DNA from: Burhinus oedicnemus
Lineage: Eukaryota; Chordata; Aves; Charadriiformes; Burhinidae
Assembly: GCA_008921705.1 (NCBI GenBank)
Contig: VFFE01007103.1
Coordinates: 590,726-654,725, forward strand
Reading direction: 5' to 3'
DNA: 64,000 bases
Below the pieces are notes generated by a model, which was not told the origin of the DNA, did no database searches, and saw only the letters and a program-made list of their open reading frames with translations. The translations under genes and the position numbers were made by a program. Shown here one piece after another: positions 1-10,900 of this stretch. Position 1 is the stretch's first letter. Every line of letters starts with the position of its first letter.

Positions 1-3000
1 AGATCTTGCCTGAAGCTGTCTGAGAGAATATACTACATCAACTCATTTATTAGAGAAGATGTGCTAGGAATACTGTGATGTTATCCAAGCTTAAAGATTA
101 CTGATGCAATGTATGTCTTCAGATATTTAATGTTCACTTAGAGCTGTGTGTGACGTTCCACCTAAAAATAACGGAGTACCTAAAGAGTGATGAGAGAACT
201 GACTTACCACTTGTACCATTTTGAGATATCTGGCGTATCTTGGATCCTTGGCCACAGTTCTGACATTTTCTGTTACTACCTCCGTTTTCTGTAACCCTTC
301 TTCATGTATATTGTTCTGTTGTATACAAAGAAGATAACACTTTAATGGTTAGGTATGCATGGAGAGATTCCAGTCCATAAAATTTGTAACTTACGGGTAA
401 AGTGCAACTCTTCTTACATCAAGATTACTCTGATCTATGCTCATAGTATCAGGTATTTCCAAGATGTATGAATACACAAAACCCAGCTCTTTTATTACTG
501 ATTGTTACAAGTGTGATTTTCCACTTTTAGTCACTATTTCAAGTTATTGCACAATACGTGAAAAAAAATAATTAGCCTATAATAGCCCCGTTAGGTTTCT
601 TGTATTTAATGAATAAAACAGAACTAAATTCTAATGCTCGCTTTATAAAAAATAATTTGTTTAAGGATTATACCTCCATATCTCCCCTAGTGGTCCAATG
701 CCTTTTTTCCTCAAAATATTTATTTGGTTCCCTGACAAATGTTTCATACAGATCATATAGCTTTTAAACTATACTTTTTAGTATAAACCATTAACCTAAA
801 GGATAACATAATGAAATCAAAGAATCCTTGAGAGTAATTAATTAAAAAAAAAAAAAAAGAAAAATTACAAGAAGCTATAGTACTACTTAAAGGACAACAG
901 AAGACTGTGTATTTGCTATTAAACTCACCATTTGAGAAATATCTGTCCCTACTGTAATATCGGAGAGGAGGAACATTTTAAAGAAAACAAAATAACTGGG
1001 AGTAACTTTCTAACTGAAACACGCAATGCTAACTGTGAATTCTATCTACCATGTTGCTGGCTGCAAATTACAGAGAGTTACAATCTTTAACAGGCAGGAA
1101 AAGGCAGGAGAGCACTCCAGCTATTGCTGCTCCACAGCAACTTCCACCACATAAAAGAACAAGCAGAGACTGGAATTGGAGATTCCAAGAAAACAAACTA
1201 TAATAGGAAACTGGGGCAAGAACTCCATCTACAAATGAGCCAGAAAGCCTTCACTTAGTGAAGTGGTGATCACAGGATTTAAGCCTGGATTAAAAAACTA
1301 ACCAAACACACACATACAAAAAAAAAAAAAAAAAAAAAAAATATTAATTGCAGGGATAGGATCTTATAAGTGATCATTTATAATAACTGACATTTTCTGT
1401 ACATACATGATAATATATAGAAAACATTCACTGTAATGTCTTTAAAGTAAAGCATGCTAAAAACTCCAATTTGAGCTGAAAGCTCACATTCTAAAGGAAG
1501 GAGAAAAGAATTTGAATTACATGATTCGAACTGTTATTTTCATTCATGTCCTTCCTAGTCCCCTGATGTAATTCATGTTCATATTTTAGTGTGACTGAAG
1601 AACAGGAAGGAGGCATTTACCGTTAGATTTGAGTTAATTCTAATTACTTAAGCTGCATATTCAAGAAAGGGTATACCCTTTTTTGTTTTAAGTCACTCGT
1701 TAAAACAGTTTCATTAGTGAAAAACATAGTTGTAGATCTTCACAGTTGGTTGCTCTCTTCCGATAGACTTGCTCCTTCCATCTATTTCAAATGAGACTAG
1801 AAACCTGACATGGCCTTCAATGTATTAGTTATGCTTCATTACTTACTCCAGATTGAGGTGATACAGCTGTCTGTTGATCCGTAGTAGCTTGTGCCACAGG
1901 ACCATTTGTAACATTATTCATATTTGCACTGGACACTTGAAATTTGACATCTTCTAGGCCAGGAATAGAGGATAACTGAATGTACAAAACATCATCAAAT
2001 AAGCAATGAGCATATCATAAGTCTACGTGCACAATAAAATCTGCAGCAAGCTGCTCACCACATGTTCCCCAGGTAGGTTTCACATTAGTAAAATCGTAAA
2101 TTTTTATCACTTGTTTTGCTATTTTGCTTGGAAAAAAGAAAAAAAAAAAGGAAAAGATAAAGATTTTACTATTCAGGTGGCTTCTACAACAAAACCCCCA
2201 AAACATTCCATTGGAGCTTTCACTGTTAACACAGGGTTGCAATGCAGGAAAGGCTTCAACACCTTCTCAGCATTCTGCTACTGCCTTTATCAGCTACGCA
2301 AGAGCCGTACCATCTTCTCTGCTACTTACTCTACAGTGAAAGAAATCATGACAAGAACAGCTCGATTACCTAACAGATGGGTGACTGGTTACAGATTTTG
2401 CAATTTTCTACAACTTCCACTCTTTTTTAAGGAAATGTTGAGAGTGGATATTAAATATGCTGCATATTTATTTGAAGGAAATTCTATTTAACATGATTAT
2501 GAAGAATTCTGCAAAAATTATCAATACTGACCAGTCCTAAACACTTCGAAATAAGTAAGAGTTAGTAAGCACTGTTTGTACTACTACAATATTTTTTTCA
2601 CAAAGATCTTAATGAAAGATTTCAAAATGTCCTACCCCTGCTCGCAGAAAAGCCAACCAAAATTGCTTTCATCATTATTGAAAGAAGGATGGGTTAAAAC
2701 TGTACAGTGTTTTTTTGTTTGTTTTTTTTTTCTTTTAGCAAATTAAATGATAATACATGACTATAGATGATATCCTTTTGTCTTTTTAGCTAAAGAAGAT
2801 ACATCAGACACATTTGTGTTAGCTTAGATCCAATTCAGGTCACATTTCAATATCAAAAGGTTTACAAGGCATCTATCTAGTTGAAATCCTTACAGTTCAG
2901 TAACACTTAGAAAGATACTTTTGCTTTACAAAGGAGCCACAAAGATCTTATTAGAGCTTCCATGGCAAATGCCATTTTGTGCTGCAACCCTGCAATGCAA

Positions 3001-6000
3001 GTTGCACATTTTAATATTGGAAAACTTCCCTCCATTTTCTTAAAAACAAACATTGAAATAAAATCAACACAAGTAAGCTGCCGTGTAGTTCAGTTGCCCT
3101 TTCAAGATCCAAGTGCTCCTTTCCTGTTCAATATGCTTAACAGAGACAAACCCAACATTTCCACTATATGCTGTTTGTTCCTTTCTTCCGTATCAACTAC
3201 ACGTTCAAACGTTACACAACAAAAGTGGCAAGGCTTGCAAAGAGAGAATTTCTCATGTGAGCATTTTGTATTAGCTCCTTCAAATCATTATGAAAACTTA
3301 TTTACTCAATTCAGACTATGAAAAGGAAGCTAGTGCATGCAATGTAGGAGGCTGTCACTGTTAGAAGACAAAGTCTGTACACATGCATACCTTGGCATCC
3401 AAAATATTGAGTGTTGTTTCAATTTGTTGGATACGGAGAGAAAGCGCTGACAATTTCTAGAATAGAAAATAATTAGGACGTAAAAATACTCCCGTAGGCC
3501 ACTTGTGCATATAAAACAACTCACATCTAGCTAAACAAAATCCCTTTTGTTTTCTACCTGAAGGCAGGTTAGAATGTAAATGATATGATGACATTATGAA
3601 AGAAATGAAGCAATGACATCCGTCTTTAGTACAGTAGTTACAGTGGTTCAAATTTTAAATAATTTTACTAGGCAGTTAGTTTTCCCAAATAATGACTGAC
3701 AGAAATGAAGACACATGATGTACAAAAGAAAGCCAAAGTAAACAGAGTATTACTTTGGGCAACCGGAGAATAATGGCAGACATATCGTAGTCTTGCAGTT
3801 ACCAAAACATCTTTTTTCAAAGCTTTTTCCAAATGTGGAAGATGAAAAGATGTGATGCGTGTGTACGTAACAGAGCAAATACAAAGTAGAAAAATCCAAC
3901 AAAGAACACAGCAGGTGATTGAAAGTCCTATATAGTCAAAATGCACAGTGAATCAGAACTAACCAGAAGCTTTATATGCTCCAGGTGCACCTCAATCAAA
4001 TTTTGACACTTTTTAAAAAAAAAATACAAGTTAAGTTTTTTCTAAATTACTCTGTAAGAACTGTCACTCTTTCAACTAATCATTACCATACTCCACCAGA
4101 CCTGTCCAAGTGAAGTTGGCTAGCACGCTGGCTGGCAGGTATGTACCACTCTGACAGCCTTCTGGCATGTTGGCAAGATTCTGCCTGGCTCTGAAGTAGA
4201 ACTTTAACACCCTAAGAAAATGGCAGTTCTGCCAATATGCTAGAAAAAGTAAAAAGAGACTGACAGGAGTTAGTCTTTTTGGATAGTGCACTGACTTGTT
4301 TACAGATGGTTCTTTGTTCATGAAAAGGAGTTAGTTCCTACTGAAAGGAACTATGTGCCCTACATGGAGCTGGGGAAAAGGGAGGAAAGATGTACAAAAG
4401 ACAGTTATATAACTTTACGGATCAGCTTGACTAGACAAGAGCCAAGAAATTTAGAGTTAAGGATGGTGTCAGTCCTAATTTTGAATTTCTTGGCTTGTGT
4501 TGATTTACACTGGGACCTTTCACATTAAAAGCACTTCTGTACTTTGTAAATACAAAAAACTTTTCAAGGAGTTTATAAAGCAACTATTTAGTCTCTTGGG
4601 TAACAACATGTTTAGGTTAACTAATAACTTCTATTAAGTAGACTTCGCAGCGTTGCTGAGTGCTCAAGATGGCTTTAAATATATGTGTTCTGATTTCCAT
4701 AGTGCCTGTGTAAGAGGTCATATTGAGATCATGTGACAATGGAGTTTTGGACAACTGACAACAGCATCACTATGCAGTTACACTGTCCCATGTATCAAGT
4801 TACAGTAAGTTTAAAAATCTAGAAAAAAATACTTTTTTTCCTCTGAGGTTCCATATGTTGATGTGGTAGCCAAATTTTATACTTGTCACGGGTCTGGCTC
4901 TAAACTTTACCAAGAAATAACAGAATTTCTCAGATTACATGGCTTAGTCTAATTGGATTTGACTGCTGCCCTAGCCCTGCTGGCTAGGGCTGTATAGTAG
5001 TCTTTGTTGAATAAACTAGTGAACGGTTACAAAAAAACCACTAATGACAAAAAGGTTAAGCTCAAAGCCACATTAGAAAACACCCTTTCTACCAGAGAGG
5101 AAGCACTCTTGTACTGTTCAGTGGACAATTCTAGTCCTGTCAGTCTGGTATATTTCCATTGACACTAAAATAACCACAAAAACTTATTAACACTAAATAT
5201 TTTTCTTTTTCTCTTTTTTACAAGACACTAAAATTAACTGCTTCTTGTTCCATACTAATCACTTGCCAAAAATGTCTTTTTTTCCCCACATCAAAATCAT
5301 TTACATTCAGAGCTTACTGCATCACCCTTTTAAATTAAAGGTGGTAAAATCTGAAAGCAAGTTTTGATGCAACATCCTAAGACACAAATGAGAGGGATAC
5401 TGACTGTCAAAATGGATTCAGTACCATAGGAATATGGCATCCTTCGTCCAAAACAAGAGGATATCCACAGACGAAGCTGCTCAGAAGAAATTCCATGTAT
5501 CAAAAAGTTCAAAGACTGTGGCAAATGCAGAAGTTTCAGGAAACACGATTAAGTGTGGTATAATCAGCAGTTCATGTGGGTATCTTGGGGAAAAATCTGT
5601 CTTAAGCACTTACTCAGGAGAAACCTTGAACAGAAAGCAGACTACATTTTTTGGTTTCAGCTACCAGTATTATTACATCAAAAATATTTAAGTGAATGGT
5701 TCTCATTTCTAGGATTTTTTTCATTGTATAAATTGACAGCTGGGAAAACAATAAACATACCTCTTCACAAACAGTAGAAAAGCGGTTGAGAAACTGCACT
5801 GTGTGAACCACAAACTGGTTTAGAAACGCTACAGTTCTTTTCTGCTGAATAGCAGGAACCTGCATTAAATAATATAAGAAAATTAGATTATATATAAATG
5901 TCAATTCTCACATTTGGATTCAAAGACCTGTTAAAAAATACAAATGTTTTAGAAAAAAATATTTTAGAAATCTACCTTAAGTGTCCTAGCTATGAATGCA

Positions 6001-7490
6001 TACATATACAAACAATTTTATATATATATACGTATACATGTATACAAACAATTTTTCACTAAAAATCTAGTAACGTGACAGTTGAAAAGTTGCAGGATAC
6101 ATAGAAAAGGCAACAAGACCCATATAAATGAAGGACTGTTATCTTATTTAAGAAAACACTTTTAAATGAAATTGTGAACATTCCTGAAAATCAGTGTTAA
6201 AATTTTTAAAAAACAGAGAGGAAATCAGAATCTTTCCTTCTGAACCTCAGGAAGGAAAAGTAAACTTGATCATCCATACAAATACCCAGTTACAACCAAC
6301 ACCATAATCAAAACGAAAGAGTAGTGAAATTGCTGTCTCAGTCTTTAGTGGCTACTGATACTTTTTCTTATTTGCAAGCCCAAACTATCCCAAAATTACA
6401 CTCTAGTGTCACTCCTCCAAGTCAGATCCAATGCACACATACTTTTCACACTAAAATGTAGAATGTTATGGTTGTCCAAAAACAGTCTGGTGCTCATAAT
6501 GTAGTTTTTATTTAAACCATTATACAAGACTGGAATCAGGAACATTCACACAAATGTTTATTTATAAAATTATAGTGCCTCAGGGTTAATTTCCTTGGAC
6601 AATTGCTTAAGTCAAACTTCATATAAGAAATTGCTCTGTGGAATCATAGTTGGTTAAAGTGAAGGATTTACAAGGAAAAATATTTGCAGCCAAGTTTCAG
6701 CTGCACTGAACAACACTTTGTGAATATAGTGACTCTCTGGTCTTCACCTCTTTGGTCTTCCATTTGTCAGCGTAACCATTCACTACACTTTGCCAGTCTT
6801 AAGACGTCCTGATTTTTTACGAGGCTTTTGCTGCTACTAACTCACGTTTTCAGTCTGTGCACCTGCACGGTACGGTTTGCTAAAGTTCAATTCTGTTTCT
6901 GCGAAACTGTCAAACAGTGCTTACGACCTTATCAGAAATTTATGGGGTAGCACAGAGGATGGAGGGATCACTGGGGCAACGGGAGCTGCCCTACCTTTAT
7001 GTCCTACATTTGAGACGCAAAGCTAAAAGAATGTTTTTGCGTCATTAAAAGACGTGAAGCAGCAGCTTTGCACGGGATTTGCCTCACGGTTCTGAGACTG
7101 AAATGGCTTGGCTCTTAAATATCACGCTATCACAGAACTTGAGGCAAAACGCCTTTAGAAAACACCAATACCGCACTCCTGGAGACACAAGGCGAACCGC
7201 CTTGTTCGCTGCGGGCACTCGGCCGCCCCCAGCACATCGCCCCACAAGCAGCTCTCCGCGCCCCGGCTGGCCGAGGGCGCCCCGGGGGGTCCGACGAGGC
7301 CGCGGCCGGGCCGGGCAGCGGAGCGGGGGGGGTGGGGGCGGAGGGAGAGACGGGGCTCCCCCAGCACCAGGGCCAGCGCAGCCGCCGCCGGGGGAGGAAG
7401 CGGGACAGCTCCGGGCCCCCGGGCGACCGCAGCCCGTACCTTGGTGAGGTCGATGCCGGAGCCCACAATGGGTAGCCCATCCTCGTCCAT
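1..7490 (-). CDS. WASHC3: WASHC3 (CCDC53), WASH complex subunit 3; 5' five coding exons, 3' end outside window
   Basis: WASHC3 is a small coiled-coil subunit of the pentameric WASH complex, which activates Arp2/3 on endosomes to drive actin-dependent sorting (family knowledge). Five minus-strand exons join in frame with GT-AG introns: 7440-7490, 5761-5859, 3391-3456, 1847-1975 and 208-315, giving 151 codons. The product starts MDEDGLPIVGSGIDLTK, continues VPAIQQKRTVAFLNQF and reaches DPRYARYLKMVQV, matching the mammalian protein closely. Human WASHC3 is 194 residues, so about 45 C-terminal residues are missing and should lie left of position 1. The start has a good context (G at -3 and +4). 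Exon 3 carries the heptad-like helix LSLRIQQIETTLNILDAK. The exon 4 segment is the least conserved and is rich in N, T, Q and S, as in the human linker. All four visible introns are phase 0. The promoter is a CpG island. Identity is very secure; the untranslated ends are not defined. Confidence 0.96.
208..315 (-). CDS. WASHC3: WASHC3 coding exon 5
   Basis: Thirty-six codons, from NNIHEEGLQKTEVV to the conserved block DPRYARYLKMVQV. The acceptor ...CAACAG lies at 316-317 and the donor GTAAGT starts at 207. Positions 1-207 are the beginning of the next intron. No terminal exon is visible there. Confidence 0.95.
316..1846. other. WASHC3 intron 4
   Basis: AT-rich intron DNA with no recognisable gene or dated repeat. 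It holds a 24-nt A run at 1318-1341, preceded by a short CA-rich stretch, and a shorter A run near 844-858. No element is recognisable next to either. Confidence 0.8.
1847..1975 (-). CDS. WASHC3: WASHC3 coding exon 4
   Basis: Forty-three codons starting LSSIPGLEDVKFQV and ending AVSPQSG. This is the variable linker between the coiled coil and the C-terminal conserved block. Acceptor ...TTCAG at 1976-1977, donor GTAAGT from 1846. Both borders are phase 0. Confidence 0.93.
1976..3390. other. WASHC3 intron 3
   Basis: No gene is recognised. A 154-codon plus-strand open frame (2027-2491) crosses it, but its translation resembles no family I know and it has no conserved motif. Purine/A-rich low-complexity DNA lies at 2123-2158 and a T-rich run at 2711-2736. 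Confidence 0.75.
3391..3456 (-). CDS. WASHC3: WASHC3 coding exon 3 (coiled coil)
   Basis: Twenty-two codons, KLSALSLRIQQIETTLNILD plus AK, with L/I spacing expected of a coiled coil. In the family this helix packs against the other WASH complex subunits. Acceptor TTCTAG at 3457-3458, donor GTATGC from 3390. Confidence 0.95.
3457..5760. other. WASHC3 intron 2
   Basis: Ordinary AT-rich intron. Open frames such as 3668-3946 and 4076-4321 (minus) and 5434-5691 (plus) have no recognisable product, and I see no transposon remnant that I can name. Confidence 0.75.
5761..5859 (-). CDS. WASHC3: WASHC3 coding exon 2
   Basis: Thirty-three codons, VPAIQQKRTVAFLNQFVVHT onward to FLNRFSTVCEE, essentially identical to the mammalian exon. 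It is the most conserved part of the protein. Acceptor ...ATGCAG at 5860-5861, donor GTATGT from 5760. Phase 0 at both ends. Confidence 0.97.
5860..7439. other. WASHC3 intron 1, grading into the CpG island
   Basis: The left three quarters are AT-rich. A 15-nt direct repeat (6005-6019 and 6041-6055) flanks an alternating TA tract with short palindromes. The right end (from about 7200) is GC-rich and belongs to the promoter island. Confidence 0.75.
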
Positions 7491-7960
7491 CCCCGCCGGG
7501 CCGAAGCCGCGGGAGGGAGAGCAGACCCGCACCCCGGAAGTCCCCGGCGCTCCGTACGCGACCTCTTGACCTCGGCCCGGAAACAAAACCTCTACTCTGA
7601 GCGGCGCGGCGACGTGCCCTCGGATCTGCGCATGCGCAGTCTCCTCTCCCAGCGCAACGCACCATGGGAAACGCAGTCCGAGGGAGGCGGGAGGGTCGCA
7701 GGGCCGGGCCGGGGCCTGTCGCCCTGCGGAGCCCTTGCCTCCCCACCTCCTCCGGTCTCTGCTCGTCTCTTTGTAACCCGCCCCATCGCGGCCAGATGCT
7801 CCTGAAATACTTTTCCCAAAACTTGTGTGGTTTGTTGGTCCCTGCCGCAGAGGGGAGGGGGGCAGGGCCCGGCGAGGCGGGCCCCGGGTGTGGTGCTGCT
7901 TCAGATCCCAGAGTCCCACTAGTACGGACATCACTCCGCAGCCTCGGGGCGAGGCCCAGG
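7200..7960. promoter_or_regulatory. CpG-island promoter of WASHC3
   Basis: A sharp rise in GC and CpG density surrounds the first coding exon (7440-7490). At 7627-7638 is the palindrome TGCGCATGCGCA, a perfect NRF1-type motif, about 140 bp upstream of the ATG. No TATA box is seen, which is usual for a housekeeping CpG-island promoter. G-rich tracts at 7325-7355 and 7852-7870 could form quadruplexes on the plus strand. The exact start of transcription cannot be read. No divergent coding gene starts on the plus strand here. Confidence 0.85.
7440..7490 (-). CDS. WASHC3: WASHC3 coding exon 1 with start codon
   Basis: Seventeen codons from ATG at 7490-7488: MDEDGLPIVGSGIDLTK, then donor GTACGG from 7439. 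This start is chosen because the product aligns from its first residue with the family. The frame stays open upstream to about 8054, but that is within GC-rich island DNA. Confidence 0.96.
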
Positions 7961-10900
7961 TTGTGAAGATAAAGCGTCTTTCCCAGCGGTCAGACATCAA
8001 ACTAGTAATGAGAAAAGCCAGTGATGAAACTGTTTCTGTGCTGTTAGACATCATTTGGGTGGTGAAGGGCTACACTTTGGAGAATAGAAGTAACAAGCAC
8101 TGAATGATGCTGGGATCTTCTGAAAAAGGCAGAAGTGTGACTGTAATCACATTAGGAGAGGCTCCTGTACTTTAATGCTTACGCAAAAGGAGAAGAGGGA
8201 GTATGGCAAACCTAGCTGTGGCCTGTCAAATGTTTTGGTTTTGTTCAGCAATACCTATCACTGCTCTCACTTGATTCTCAAGCTTAGGGTGTAAGTAGGT
8301 CTATTCCTTTTCAGCCAAGGAGCCTCAGAGGTACCAGGCTCCAAGAAAAGGGGGAATAGTCTGCAGGTTTGCAAATGTTCTCTGGAAGAATTCCCTAACT
8401 GGAAAATAACCAACCTGTTTTTTTATCTTTGAGTGGTTGCTTGTATTATTTTTCTCTATGGCAGATTCAAAGGACTGATCAGACCACTTGGAAGTGGAGT
8501 CCCAATACGAAGATAGGTTGAACAACTCTAATGAGTTGCGTCATCAGAAAGGGTTTCCCATGTCTCGATCCCCACTGATGGCTTCATGCGCTCATTTTAC
8601 CATTTGTCATTTATAGCACACAGTGATCCCTTCCTTCAGGCAGTTCAAATTGCCATCTTGGTGGAGAACTAGCATTAGAGGAGGGTCTGTTTTCTGCTTC
8701 GTTCATGCACTGAATCAATCAGCCACAGTGTGTGTTGAACACCAGAGTCTGGTGAACAGGGTTACTGAGTAAGACCTTGCTAGCTTTGGTAGTAAAAATA
8801 CAGATAACTCTGCTACCTCGTGCAACTTCACCTGTGAAATTTCAGCGTAACAGCAACAGAAATACTTCTTTGTTGGACACATATCTCATCTTTTACATTG
8901 TGCTTGATTGAGCTCTACTGGCTGAAACTGGTAGGCAGAGTGAAAGCTTAGGGAAGGAAACTGATCTCCTGGTACTGCCAATTTGTCTACCATCTGTGCT
9001 AATAAAATTTTGAATGTGAGATCTACAGTTATACACAGTTGTGTAAAAGAGATTGTGAGCTGAGCAGAAAGTATATTTGACCCCATCTTGTATAATATTA
9101 AATAATCTGGTTTCTGCATCTTCAACAGGTCTTCTATGAGCTATGACATCTATTCTCTGGGACTGACTGGTCAGACAATTGATTGGGATCAAAGCTGTTA
9201 AAGAACGCATCACTAAACATTTCAGGACATGTTGCCTCTGTGGAGAGTCAGGAATGGCAATTGCATATAGATCATGAATCTAACCCCCAGGCTGATTAGC
9301 TATAAACAGAAGATGAGAAATGACCTTTAAATCCCCAAAGATGTGGCTCCAGATAGAGCATTACGCACACTTGCATTTGTTAGTAAACCCCAACTCGAAC
9401 AGTATATGGAATTGCATCTATTGGATTATTCCACAAAAACTGTCGTTGACTTTCAGAATTTATTCTCATGTTAGCCGGGAAGAATCAATCCAGAAAAGAA
9501 TCTATCCTTTGGAAAAGGGATGGGATGTCCAACTGAACACTGAATTCCCAGTCCTGATGTCTGCGCTAAGTTTTGGAGAATCTAGGCTAAGCAATGATAA
9601 AATCCTAGAATGATTATGCGTGCTGTGTTTATTATAACATTGGAACAAAAGATTACCAACAGCTCAATCTGTTAAGTAAAACTTCATTTAAATTCTGAGG
9701 TTGTGTACTGCTGGAAGGCAAGACAAATCAGGGTGATTTGAGGTCCTTGTTTACAGCAGTGAGTCGAAATAGAGCATAGTGGAGAAAATACTTGGTGAAA
9801 ACTCTTCATGGCTACATCTAAATACTGAGACATTTAATAAAAAAACCTATCTAAATTTAGAACCGTTAGGAAACTACCATAGTCTGAGCCTATCAGTAGG
9901 AAACTTCTCATGTGATGAGATGAATAAAAATGCACTAATTACTTTAATATCTTGAAGATTAGAACCCAAATGTGCTGTGTTAATTTTGGTTTGAGATTTA
10001 AGAAAATTCTCAATTTACTTCCAAATTCTTTGCTTGCTAAGCATTTTACAAACCCATATACAGAATCCATAGTAGCTGTAAACAGAGCACTTAGATCTGT
10101 TACTGAAGTTTACATCAGATTCTAATTTATGTACTGAAGCAGCTTTTCTTTGATTTTACATTTATTACTTTCATAATATATATATTACTAACCTGCTGTC
10201 ATATGCACATCCTTATTACTCTCTTACTAAAAATACTATTGCAAAGTCTTTTTGCCCACACTGTTCTAATTATTGAACAACCTATGTTTCATACTATGTT
10301 TTGGAGCAATGACATGCAGTTGGCAATTTCTCACATCTCCCAAAGGAAGGACGGGAGTTAGCCTACGAAGTTCAGTAGGCTTAATCTAGCTCATAGGAAT
10401 TGTGCAAATTTTTGTTGGGCAAAGGAGCTGTTTGTTTAAGTTATAAGAGAATTATCTTGCCACCTTAATTATCTCAAAAAACCCTCCCTGAATTGTATTC
10501 AAGAAGAATTTATCTCATTTACCATAAAATGTCCATAATACAAGTTTTCCAGTCAATGGCACAGAAATTCAATAATGTAAACGCTTAGTCAAATCTTATC
10601 TGAATCTCTTGGTCTGTAAAGCTGGACCAGAAACCTCACAAGAATATGCTCTTCTGTGAACTTTCTGGTACTTCCTGCTTTTAATTTGGCCAAAAGTACT
10701 GCCTAGAAAAGTGCAACACAGCAGTTTTTCTCCCAGCTGGAATTAGGAAATGCAGGGTAGGAAAACTGAAAAAGAGAGAGTAGAGGAAAATGATCCAGAT
10801 TTTTCCAAAACCTCTTAAAAATGTTTTAATTGAACTGGTTTGTTAAACTGGAACTATTAATGACCTAACCCCCAGTGGGAGGATTTATAAAAAATAACCG

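Noticed and set aside
2027..2491. Plus-strand 154-codon frame in WASHC3 intron 3
   Set aside because: No recognisable family, antisense within an intron, includes an A-rich tract translated as a lysine run.
6641..6670. AATCATAGTTGGTTAAAG, faintly like a CR1 end
   Set aside because: The flanking sequence has no further CR1 likeness, so it is too weak to call.
7084..7746. Minus-strand open frame of 220 codons and overlapping plus-strand frames in the same island
   Set aside because: P/R/G-rich translations are a composition effect of the CpG island. No conserved motif.
7155..8054. Minus-strand open frame of 299 codons, the longest in the window
   Set aside because: It includes WASHC3 coding exon 1 in frame, but then reads past a clear donor into GC-rich intron and, upstream, through the CpG island. 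Only 7440-7490 is supported as coding.
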